From Oscillochloris sp. ZM17-4 (GTDB lineage Bacteria > Chloroflexota > Chloroflexia > Chloroflexales > Chloroflexaceae): DNA of 41,593 nucleotides. The stretch lies in the NCBI RefSeq assembly GCF_019599295.1, contig NZ_JAIEWN010000010.1:111163-152755 (forward strand), given 5' to 3'. A model generated the notes under the pieces. It was not told the origin of the DNA. It made no database searches and saw only the letters and a list, made by a program, of their open reading frames with translations. The position numbers were made by a program, and so were the translations under genes. Shown in pieces: positions 24,206-31,610 of this stretch. The number at the start of each line of letters is the position of its first letter. The first letter of the stretch is position 1.

Positions 24206-24472
24206 GTGGGCTTCTTCGACTCGATATTCGGCGGGCGGCGCGACCGCAGCGCCCATGTGGCCAAGGAGCGCCTGGCGACGGTGCTCGTGGACGACCGCTA
24301 TAAGCTCACGCCGGAGATGAAGGAGCAGATGAAGCTCGATATCGCCGAAGTGCTGGCGCGATACCTACCATCGGTTGACCCGGATCAGATCGAGGTGACG
24401 CTGATGCGCGGCGAGGGGAATGACCATCTGAAGGCGGATATCCCGCTGCGGCGCGCATCCTCCGATATGTGA
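24206..24472 (+). CDS. minE: cell division topological specificity factor MinE
   Basis: The 88-residue protein begins with the membrane-targeting segment GFFDSIFGGRRDRSAHVAKERLATVLVDDR and ends with the dimerising beta domain (LPSVDPDQIEVTLMRGEGNDHLKADIPL). It stimulates MinD ATPase and displaces MinC. The start is GTG with AAAGGGA upstream, 15 bases after minD. Confidence 0.94.
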   Translation: MGFFDSIFGGRRDRSAHVAKERLATVLVDDRYKLTPEMKEQMKLDIAEVLARYLPSVDPDQIEVTLMRGEGNDHLKADIPLRRASSDM

Positions 24473-24495
24473 CGCCCTGAAACAGCTGAACGCGG

Positions 24496-24501
24496 TATAA
24501 T
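24496..24501 (+). promoter_or_regulatory. possible -10 box before the AI-2E-family gene
   Basis: A perfect TATAAT lies just after minE, with only a poor -35 (TGACGC, 19-base spacer). The 218-base gap otherwise holds octamer repeats (24581-24618) and no gene. Confidence 0.35.
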
Positions 24502-24580
24502 AGTCAGCATGGCTCGACGCGCGGTGGTCGGGGCATGCTGTTTTTAGTGTCTGTGTGGTACGACGACGCCCCATGAGAGC

Positions 24581-24618
24581 ACTGAAGCGGAATGCTTGAG
24601 CCACTGAGGCACTGAATC
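24581..24618. repeat. ACTGA octamer repeat upstream of the AI-2E-family gene
   Basis: ACTGAAGC (24581-24588) and the adjacent pair ACTGAGGC-ACTGAATC (24603-24618) belong to the same 8-base family found at the other end of this gene (25840-25871) and, in related forms, near 29085, 29170 and 530-548. Confidence 0.7.
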
Positions 24619-24690
24619 TGGTGGCTCGCTGCGCTCGCACCTTGCTGCGACAGGCTCAATGATTCTTCCCGCCGCTATAGAGGATCGACT

Positions 24691-25860
24691 ATGTCGCAGG
24701 AGTCAGTGCCGATTCGCTTCTCGGCGCGCTATAAGCTTATTACGACGGCGGTGATCGTCGCTCTAACGATCCTGTTCTTTCAACATATCAGGCACGTGCT
24801 GCCGCCCTTCATCGGGGCGATTATCACCGCGTATCTCTTCAACCCGCTGGTGACCTGGCTCCAGCGACGCACGGGGATGGGCCGGGCGATCTGGATCGTG
24901 GTGCTGTATGTCCTGGCCTTTCTGCTGTTCTACGGCCTGTTCATCTGGATCTGGCCGATTATTGTGGAGCAGACGCGCGATATGGCCCGCGCCGCACCAC
25001 AGCTCGTGAATGAGATCCGCAGCTTCTTCGAGGGCCGCGAGCAGATCGAGCTGGGCGGCTTTGTGATCGACCTGGCGCCCCTCGAAGATCAGCTGATCAG
25101 CGTGGTGCGCGATATGGGTGCCTGGATGAGCGGCAATGTGCCGCGGCTGGTCTTCTCGGCCCTGGAGACGGTGATCTACATCCTGGTGTACCTGATCATC
25201 ACCTTCTACCTGCTGCTTGAGGCCGGCCAGCTAAAAACTTGGTCATCGAACCTCATCCCGGCGCCCTACCGCGATGAGATCGGGAGCCTGGGCAGGCAGA
25301 TCGATGCGGTGTTCAGCGCCTATATTCGCGGCCAGCTCCTGCTGATCGTGATCATGTCGGTGCTGCTCTATATCCCGCTCTCGATCCTCCAGGTGCCCTA
25401 CGCCCTGGTGATCGCGGTGGCCTCGGGCACGCTGGAGATCCTGCCGATCATCGGGCCATGGTCGGCGGCGGGGATCGCGATCACCGCCACGCTGTTCCAG
25501 ACCGAGATCCCGTTCGGATTGTCGGGCCTCGGCCTGGCGGCGATGGTCGGCGCGATCTATTTCCTGCTGCGCCAGATCGAGGACCACTTCATCATCCCGA
25601 ATATTATGGGGCCGCTGGTGCGGCTGCACCCAGCGATGGTGATCTTCGCCATCCTGGCCGGCGGGGCTCTCGGCGGGGCCTTCGGCCTCTTTATCTCGAT
25701 CCCGCTGGCGGCGGTGGTGCGCATCCTGCTGAGCTACCTCTACCGCAAGATGACCGACCAGCCGGAGCCGCCGGCGTCGCCGCCGACGACAACGAGAGAG
25801 CAGGAGGAGCCGGCCAAGCCGGCGTCCCAGCCAAAGAGCACTGAGGCACTGAATCACTGA
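24691..25860 (+). CDS. AI-2E family transporter
   Basis: This 389-residue polytopic membrane protein has about eight helices and the family pattern: an N-terminal helix pair (VLPPFIGAIITAYLFNPLVTWLQRR), a soluble loop with a long amphipathic segment, and the C-terminal block ILPIIGPWSAAGIA...FLLRQIEDHFIIPNIMGPLVRLHPAMVIFAILAGG...FGLFISIPLAA. The family includes TqsA and PerM-type exporters; real substrates are often unknown. The cytoplasmic tail is proline/glutamate-rich, and its last codons (STEALNH) and the stop lie inside an ACTGA octamer repeat. The gene end may therefore have been reshaped by the repeat. Confidence 0.88.
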   Translation: MSQESVPIRFSARYKLITTAVIVALTILFFQHIRHVLPPFIGAIITAYLFNPLVTWLQRRTGMGRAIWIVVLYVLAFLLFYGLFIWIWPIIVEQTRDMARAAPQLVNEIRSFFEGREQIELGGFVIDLAPLEDQLISVVRDMGAWMSGNVPRLVFSALETVIYILVYLIITFYLLLEAGQLKTWSSNLIPAPYRDEIGSLGRQIDAVFSAYIRGQLLLIVIMSVLLYIPLSILQVPYALVIAVASGTLEILPIIGPWSAAGIAITATLFQTEIPFGLSGLGLAAMVGAIYFLLRQIEDHFIIPNIMGPLVRLHPAMVIFAILAGGALGGAFGLFISIPLAAVVRILLSYLYRKMTDQPEPPASPPTTTREQEEPAKPASQPKSTEALNH

Positions 25861-25871
25861 GGCACTGATTC
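25840..25871. repeat. ACTGA octamer repeat spanning the stop codon
   Basis: Four perfectly phased octamers ACTGAGGC-ACTGAATC-ACTGAGGC-ACTGATTC run from the last codons of the AI-2E-family gene into the gap before the era fusion gene. The TGA of the third copy is the stop codon. Confidence 0.85.
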
Positions 25872-25910
25872 TGGGGCGCGAGTGCGCCCACACACGATTA
25901 TAGAAAGACT

Positions 25911-27377
25911 ATGCTGCAATTTTCGCACGATCCCGAGGCGTGTACCCTGTACGCCTACTTCACCGAGCTTGAGGCGGGCCAGGCGGTCTACACCCTGGAG
26001 TACCCGGCCAGCCTGCTGCTCGACGACGCCGGCCAGGTGGTCGGCCTGCGCCTTGACCTGGACGATGAGATCACGCTCGACCAGCTGGCGCTGGCCCTTG
26101 ACGATGAGTTCGGCCGGCTGGATATGGAGACTGGATTCCTCTCCATCCTGGTCCCGGGCGCTGTGGCGGCGAGCGCAGAGCCGCTGGAGCAGACGGCGAT
26201 CCTCGACCTGGACGAGGACGAGCGCATCCTGGGGGTGGAGCTGGCGCCGCCGGAATCGTGGCTGACCCCCGAGCGGCTGGCCCACCTGACGTCGGCGATG
26301 GTCGCCCTCGATGAGGAGCCCCAGGCCGGCGAGGGGCCGGTGGTGTTTGCTCCGCAGGAGGCAGGTGGCGAGGGGCAGGAGGCAGGTGGCGAGGGGCAGG
26401 AGGCAGGTGGCGAGGGGCAGGAGGCAGGTGGCGGGACGCAGGATTCGAACCTGCCATCTGCCTCCGGCCACCTGCCTCCTGGCGCCAGCTTCCGCTCCGG
26501 CTTCGTGGCCCTGGTGGGCAAGCCGAACGTCGGCAAGAGCACGCTGCTGAACCAGCTGCTCGGCCAGAAGGTGACGATCGTCTCGCCGCGGGCGCAGACG
26601 ACGCGGGTGCCGGTGCGCGGCATCCTGAGCCGGCCGGACGCGCAGGTGGTGTTCATCGACACGCCGGGGATCCACCAGCCGAGCCATAAGATGGGCAAGT
26701 TTATGGTCGACCTGGCCGAGCGCAGCCTGCCGGGCGCCGACGTGATCTGCTTTATGGTCGATATCAGCCAGCCGCCCAGCCAGCTCGACCGCAAGATCGC
26801 CGAGCAGGTGCAGCGCGCGCGCGGGCACAAGCTGCTGCTGCTCAACAAGGTGGACGTGCCGCCGCGGCGGGGCGCAACCTACATGGAGGAGTACCGCGAC
26901 CTGGGGCGCTGGGCGATGGAGCTGGCGATCTCGGCGCGGCGCGGCCACGGCCTGAGCCAGCTGCTCGATGAGATCGTGGCCCGCCTGCCGCAGGGCGAGC
27001 CGCTCTACCCGACCGATCAGGTGACCGACCAGAACGAGCAGCAGCTGGCCGGCGAGCTGGTGCGCGAGAAGGTGCTCTACTTCATCCAGCAGGAGGTGCC
27101 GCACGCCGTGGCCGTCGAGGTGGACGAGTGGGAGCAGAAGGATGCGGCCACCTATATCCGCATGTCGATCAATGTGGAGAAGGATAGCCAGAAGGGCATC
27201 CTGATCGGCGCGGGCGGCACGATGCTCAAGCGGATCGGCAGCTCGGCCCGCCAGGATATCGAGCTGATGCTGGGCCAGAAAGTCTTCCTGGAGCTGTGGG
27301 TGAAGGTCCGCGAGAACTGGCGGGACGACCTCTCGGCGATGGGGTGGCTAGGCTACCGGATGAAGGACTGGTCGTAG
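25911..27377 (+). CDS. era: Era GTPase with N-terminal DUF2283-like region
   Basis: The 488-residue product joins two parts. Residues 1-147 look like two DUF2283-type repeats (FSHDPEACTLYAYF...LLLDDAGQVVGLRL and FLSILVPG...AILDLDEDERILGVEL). Residues from about 190 are a complete Era: P-loop GKPNVGKS (203-210), D250 of DTPG, NKVD from 312, and a C-terminal KH domain (KGILIGAGGTMLKRIG). Era is a membrane-associated GTPase needed for 30S assembly and 16S rRNA processing. The linker (149-185) is encoded by a 21-base tandem repeat (QEAGGEG three times plus a partial copy) followed by an inverted remnant of the same repeat. Era could also start internally, but no good internal ribosome-binding site was seen. 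Confidence 0.88.
   Translation: MLQFSHDPEACTLYAYFTELEAGQAVYTLEYPASLLLDDAGQVVGLRLDLDDEITLDQLALALDDEFGRLDMETGFLSILVPGAVAASAEPLEQTAILDLDEDERILGVELAPPESWLTPERLAHLTSAMVALDEEPQAGEGPVVFAPQEAGGEGQEAGGEGQEAGGEGQEAGGGTQDSNLPSASGHLPPGASFRSGFVALVGKPNVGKSTLLNQLLGQKVTIVSPRAQTTRVPVRGILSRPDAQVVFIDTPGIHQPSHKMGKFMVDLAERSLPGADVICFMVDISQPPSQLDRKIAEQVQRARGHKLLLLNKVDVPPRRGATYMEEYRDLGRWAMELAISARRGHGLSQLLDEIVARLPQGEPLYPTDQVTDQNEQQLAGELVREKVLYFIQQEVPHAVAVEVDEWEQKDAATYIRMSINVEKDSQKGILIGAGGTMLKRIGSSARQDIELMLGQKVFLELWVKVRENWRDDLSAMGWLGYRMKDWS
26355..26434. repeat. in-frame 21-base tandem repeat at the Era fusion junction
   Basis: Three full copies (26355-26417) and a partial fourth encode QEAGGEG units. Each 21-mer is itself three similar heptamers (GAGGCAG, GTGGCGA, GGGGCAG). 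At 26461-26482 the inverted motif (GGCCACCTGCCTCCTGG) appears, mirroring the tandem-plus-inverted layout of the intergenic arrays. 26437-26453 reads as a tRNA T-arm on the minus strand. Confidence 0.85.
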
Positions 27378-27386
27378 GTGGGAGGT

Positions 27387-27416
27387 GGGGGTTGGGGGTT
27401 GGGGGTTGGGGGTTGG
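27387..27416. repeat. (GGGGGTT)n heptamer repeat after era
   Basis: Four head-to-tail GGGGGTT units start ten bases after the era stop, preceded by a degenerate GTGGGAG copy. The G-runs could form a quadruplex in single-stranded DNA or RNA. Confidence 0.85.
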
Positions 27417-27578
27417 CATCGCGTATATGCAACAAAATGGCCGTCACAGACGTAGATAGGATGTGCGGCCGCCCTTGCCGGGAGGTGCCGCCTATGCTAC
27501 CCTGGAGGCGGCACGATGCCCACCTATGCCCGAACGGCAGGAGCGCCCGTCGCCCTCGCCAAGCCTATCTGGAGCGTT

Positions 27579-29081
27579 ATGGCTGAGGTCAACCAGATCC
27601 TCTGCCCGATCTGTCATAAGCAGAACCTGCGCCGCGCCCGCTTCTGCCAGCACTGCGGCAGCGATATTGTGCTGAATAACGATAAGCCGACCGACGGCCG
27701 GCGCTATGTGATCACGCGCGTGATCAAGCAGGGTGGGCAGGGCGCGGTCTACGAGGGGATCGATGAGAGCGGCCAGGTCTTCGCGATCAAGGAGATGCTG
27801 GACAAGTTCACCGACCCGAAGGAGCGCACCGAGGCGATCGAGCGATTCAACGCCGAGGCCGAGCTGCTGAAGGGCATGAGCCACCCGCGCATCCCGCGGA
27901 TCTACAGCCACTTCACCGACGAGGGCCGGCACTACCTGACGATGGACTTTATCCGCGGCAAGGATCTAGAGCAGATCGCCGAGGATCGGGGCCTGCTGCC
28001 CGAGGATCAGGTGCTGGCCTACGCCGACCAGATCTGCGATGTGCTGGTGTACCTGCATGGCAAGAACCTGATCTACCGCGATATGAAGCCCTCGAACGTG
28101 ATGATCGAGGATGCCTCGGGCGGCGTGAAGCTGGTGGACTTCGGGATCACCAAGCTGTTCAAGCCCACCGAGCGCGGCACGCAGATCGGCACGCCGGGCT
28201 ACGCCCCGCCCGAGCAGTACCAGGGGCTGGCCACGCCCGCCTCCGATATCTACGCTCTGGGGGCGACGCTGCACCACCTGCTGACCGGCCGCGACCCGAC
28301 GGAGCAGATGCCCTTCGACTTCCCGCCGGCAAACAGCGTGAACTCCAGCGTCTCGAAGCGCACGAGCGAGGCGCTCCAGCGGGCGCTCCAGAAGGTGCCG
28401 CAGGACCGCTTCGCGACGATGACCGAGTTCTGGGACGCGCTGCGCCCCGAGCGGGCGCGCCGGCCGGCCCAGGTGCGGGTTGCCCAGCCGACGGTGACGC
28501 TGCCGGCCGCCGCTGCGGCCCAGGTGTCCGGCGCCCCTGCGATGGCCGGCGCGGCAGCCCCGGCGGCCAAGCCGGCGCCGGCCCGCCCGACGCCGCCCCC
28601 GCAGCCGACGCCGCAGCGGCCGCCCGTCCCGACGCCCTCGCCGCAGCAGCCCGCCCGACGCCGGCGCGGCCTTCTGGCCGGCATCGCGGCGTTTGTCAGC
28701 TGGATGATCGCGCTGCTGGTGGTGGCCACGATCGGCCTGGGCGCCTACGTGTACGTGGCCCGCCCGGCCTGGGCCGAGCCCTACCTGGCCCCGCTGACCA
28801 ACCTGGTGCCGACCAGCGCACCCACGAACCTGACCTCGCAACTGGTGCAGATCACCGTGACGATCCAGGTCCCCGCCGGATCGAGCAACCAGGAGATCAC
28901 AAACGCCTTGCGCGCAGCCTTCGCGACGACAGCGAAGGCGCAGTATGGCGAGGGCACCCTGGTCAACCCCAACTCGCCGCCGAGCCCGATAAGCGGCACG
29001 ATCGAGCAGCTCGGCGATCCGGACGCGAGCGGCATGGCAACCTACCAGGCCACCATGCAGGGCTACATCTACACGCCGTAG
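27579..29081 (+). CDS. membrane Ser/Thr protein kinase with N-terminal zinc ribbon
   Basis: The 500-residue protein begins with a four-cysteine zinc ribbon (C9, C12, C23, C26). A Hanks-type kinase domain follows (about 43-300): glycine loop IKQGGQGAVYEG, lysine K71 in FAIKEM, catalytic loop YRDMKPSN with D168 (Tyr replaces the usual His of HRD), DFG at 187, and GTPGYAPPEQ. Then come an alanine/proline-rich linker, one membrane helix (about 370-392) and an external domain of about 100 residues. It likely phosphorylates cytoplasmic targets under control of an external cue. ATG 27579 was chosen because GGAG lies just upstream and the zinc ribbon starts there; the frame is open to 27516. Substrates are unknown. 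Confidence 0.9.
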   Translation: MAEVNQILCPICHKQNLRRARFCQHCGSDIVLNNDKPTDGRRYVITRVIKQGGQGAVYEGIDESGQVFAIKEMLDKFTDPKERTEAIERFNAEAELLKGMSHPRIPRIYSHFTDEGRHYLTMDFIRGKDLEQIAEDRGLLPEDQVLAYADQICDVLVYLHGKNLIYRDMKPSNVMIEDASGGVKLVDFGITKLFKPTERGTQIGTPGYAPPEQYQGLATPASDIYALGATLHHLLTGRDPTEQMPFDFPPANSVNSSVSKRTSEALQRALQKVPQDRFATMTEFWDALRPERARRPAQVRVAQPTVTLPAAAAAQVSGAPAMAGAAAPAAKPAPARPTPPPQPTPQRPPVPTPSPQQPARRRRGLLAGIAAFVSWMIALLVVATIGLGAYVYVARPAWAEPYLAPLTNLVPTSAPTNLTSQLVQITVTIQVPAGSSNQEITNALRAAFATTAKAQYGEGTLVNPNSPPSPISGTIEQLGDPDASGMATYQATMQGYIYTP

Positions 29082-29126
29082 ATCACTGAGCCGCTAAGGT
29101 GCGTGCCAGAGCCGCGCATTGAACGA

Positions 29127-29165
29127 AAGCGGGGTGGTCGATGCTAGGCATCGACCACCCCGCTT
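29127..29165. terminator. bidirectional terminator between kinase and EF-G-like gene
   Basis: AAGCGGGGTGGTCGATG and its exact complement form a 17-bp stem with a 5-base loop (CTAGG), between two convergent genes. ACTGA octamer-family motifs flank it on both sides (29085-29092 plus; around 29170-29190 minus). Confidence 0.8.
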
Positions 29166-29191
29166 GTTGATCACCTCAGTGGCGCAGTGAT

Positions 29192-31303
29192 CTAGTGCGC
29201 GTGGGCCGCATCGACATCCTTCTTGTGGGCGGCGATGATGCCATCCACCAGGTGCGGCGGGACGTCCTCGTAGTGGTCGAAGGCCACCGAGAAGCGCCCG
29301 CGGCCCTGGGTCATCCCCTTGAGGTCGGTGGCGTAGCGCTGGATCTCAGCCAGCGGCGCCTGGGCGGTGATCGTCGTCTTGCCGTTGCCGGCGGGCAGCA
29401 TGCCCTGGACGCGCCCGCGACGGGTGCTCATATCGCTCATGATATCGCCGGCGAACTGGTCGGGGACGATGATCTCCATGTGGTAGATCGGCTCGGTGAT
29501 CGCCGGGTGGGCCTTGGCGGCGGCGAGCTTGAAGGCCTCCTTGCCGGCGCTCTTGAAGGCGATCTCCTTGCTGTCGACCGGGTGCTCTTTGCCGTCGAAG
29601 ACGGCCACGCGCACGTCGAGCAGCGGGCAGCCTGAGAGGACGCCGTCGGCCATAGCCTCGCGCACGCCCTTCTCGATCGCCGGCATGAAGCCGCGCGAGA
29701 TCACGCCGCCGACGACCGCGTTGACAAACTCCAGCGGATCCTCGCGATCAGGGTCGGGCTCCAGCGGCTCGACGCGCAGGCTAACATCGGCGAACTGGCC
29801 GGCGCCGCCGGTCTGCTTCTTGTGGCGGTACTGGGCCTCTGCCTTGCCGCGGATCGTCTCGCGGTAGGGGATGCGCGGCAGCTCAATGTCGATACTGACA
29901 TCGAACTTGCGCTTCATGCGCTCGGCGACAATGCCCAGGTGGCTCTCGCCGAGGCCGATCAGCAGCGTCTCGCCCGTCTGGTGGTCGCGGTCAGTGCGGA
30001 GGATGGGATCCTCCTCGATCATGCGGCCGAGGGCGACGCCGAGCTTATCGAGGTCGGCGCGGCTATGGGGCTTGACGGTGGCGACGAAGGGCGCAGCCGG
30101 GAAGCTGATCGGGTCGAGCTGGAGCGGGTGGGCGGCGGTGCTAAGCGTGTCGTTGGTCGCCGTATCGACCAGCTTGGTGATCACGCCGATATCACCGGCG
30201 CCGACCACATCGATCTCGGCCTGCTCCTTACCGCGCACGCTGTAGACGTGGGCGACGCGCTCCTCCTTGCGGGTGCGCGAGTTGAGCAGGCTGGTGTTGC
30301 CGTGGAGCTCGCCGCTGTAGACCCGGAAGAAGCTGAGCCTGCCGTAGGTGTCGGAGACCGTCTTGAAGACGAGGGCGCTGAACGGCTCGCTGCTGGCGGC
30401 GTTGAGCGTGAAGTCGGCGCCGGTGTTGATGTCGGTGACATGCACCAGCTTACGGGCGGCCGAGGGGATCGAGTCGACGATCCCGGTGAGCAGCTGGGCG
30501 ATGCCGGCGACCTCGGTGGCCGAGCCGCAGAAGACGGGGACGATCGAGCCATCGGCGATCCCGGTGCGCAGGCCGATCAGCAGCTCATCGAGGGTCAGCG
30601 CATCCTCGCCGCCCTCCAGATAGCGCTCGATCAGGTGGTCGTTGGTTGCGGCGATCTTATCGATCAGCGCGGTGCGCCACTCGTGCATCAGCGCGTTCAT
30701 CTCGGCGGGGACGTCGGCCTCGACAAATCCGCCGTCGTGCTGGGGCGAGACGAGCCAGGCACGCTGCTGGCGGAGCGAGATCAGGCCCTGAAAATCTTTG
30801 CCGGTGCCGATCGGGATCTGCATCGGGATGACAGCGGCGTCGAGAACCTCGCGGGCGTGCTCGATGGTGCGGTAGAAGTTGGCGTTGTCGCGGTCGAGCT
30901 TGTTGACAAAGATCAGGCGCGGCACCTTGTTCTGGATGGCCATCTCCCAGGCGATCTCGGTGCCGACCTCCACGCCGGCGGAGGCGTCGAGGACGATGAC
31001 GGCGCCGTCGATCACACGCATGGCGGCGGCCATATCGCCGGCGAAGTCGGCGAAGCCGGGGGCATCGATCAGGTTCACCTTGTCATCGTGCCATTCGAGG
31101 GGCAGCACAGAGAGGGACACAGAAATCCCGCGGCGGGCTTCGTCGGGATCGTAATCGCTCGTAGTCGAGCCGTCCTCGACGCGCCCCATGCGCGGGATGG
31201 CGTGGGCGGTCATCAGCATTGCCTCGGCCAGCGTGGTCTTCCCGCTGCCGAGGTGACCAAATATGCCGATATTGTGGATCCTTTCCGGGCCATACGCTCG
31301 CAT
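29192..31303 (-). CDS. EF-G-like translational GTPase (EF-G paralogue)
   Basis: The 703-residue protein has the five-domain EF-G layout. G1 is GHLGSGKT (16-23), unlike the AHIDAGKT of canonical EF-G, switch I contains RRGISVS, G3 is DAPGFADF and G4 NKLD. Domain IV has KKQTGGAGQFADVSLRVEP, and the end has the GMTQGRGRFSVAFDHYEDVP pattern. The divergent G1 places it in the EF-G-like subgroup known beside the main FusA in several phyla. Its exact role (translocation, recycling or ribosome rescue) is not settled by sequence. It has an AAGGAGG ribosome-binding site and its own promoter, and no rpsG/rpsL neighbours, again arguing against the primary EF-G. Confidence 0.9.
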   Translation of the reverse strand: MRAYGPERIHNIGIFGHLGSGKTTLAEAMLMTAHAIPRMGRVEDGSTTSDYDPDEARRGISVSLSVLPLEWHDDKVNLIDAPGFADFAGDMAAAMRVIDGAVIVLDASAGVEVGTEIAWEMAIQNKVPRLIFVNKLDRDNANFYRTIEHAREVLDAAVIPMQIPIGTGKDFQGLISLRQQRAWLVSPQHDGGFVEADVPAEMNALMHEWRTALIDKIAATNDHLIERYLEGGEDALTLDELLIGLRTGIADGSIVPVFCGSATEVAGIAQLLTGIVDSIPSAARKLVHVTDINTGADFTLNAASSEPFSALVFKTVSDTYGRLSFFRVYSGELHGNTSLLNSRTRKEERVAHVYSVRGKEQAEIDVVGAGDIGVITKLVDTATNDTLSTAAHPLQLDPISFPAAPFVATVKPHSRADLDKLGVALGRMIEEDPILRTDRDHQTGETLLIGLGESHLGIVAERMKRKFDVSIDIELPRIPYRETIRGKAEAQYRHKKQTGGAGQFADVSLRVEPLEPDPDREDPLEFVNAVVGGVISRGFMPAIEKGVREAMADGVLSGCPLLDVRVAVFDGKEHPVDSKEIAFKSAGKEAFKLAAAKAHPAITEPIYHMEIIVPDQFAGDIMSDMSTRRGRVQGMLPAGNGKTTITAQAPLAEIQRYATDLKGMTQGRGRFSVAFDHYEDVPPHLVDGIIAAHKKDVDAAHAH

Positions 31304-31390
31304 GGTTGTCCTCCTTGACTGGACCGTCGAGGCCGCCCTGGGGGTGGGCGGGATGGGCGGTGAATTTGGAAAGGGGTGTGTTAAGATTGC

Positions 31391-31418
31391 ATTATAGACA
31401 CCTTAAGGGCAACGTCAA
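31391..31418 (-). promoter_or_regulatory. promoter of the EF-G-like gene
   Basis: On the minus strand TTGACG (31418-31413) and TATAAT (31396-31391) are 16 bases apart, giving a leader of about 80 bases. The rest of the 307-base gap (31304-31610) shows no gene and no clear promoter for the divergent receiver-kinase. Confidence 0.75.
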
Positions 31419-31610
31419 TAGAGAACGCCGCAACACAGCGCATGAACACCGAATGCACAAGAAACCTCTTCATAATGCGCTAAAATGCCGTGCCCTTTTT
31501 CTTCCCCTACTGGTAATACGCCCTTGTTATGCTCGTGAGCACGTGCGAACATGGCCTCAAGAACGAGCGGCGGCCACACCCACAGCTTCTCCCCACACCC
31601 CGAGCGAGCA

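Noticed and set aside
26430-26460. Possible tRNA gene on the minus strand
   Set aside because: Only the T-arm and a CCA-like end fit. No D-arm, anticodon arm or matching acceptor strand is present. It is kept only as a finding.
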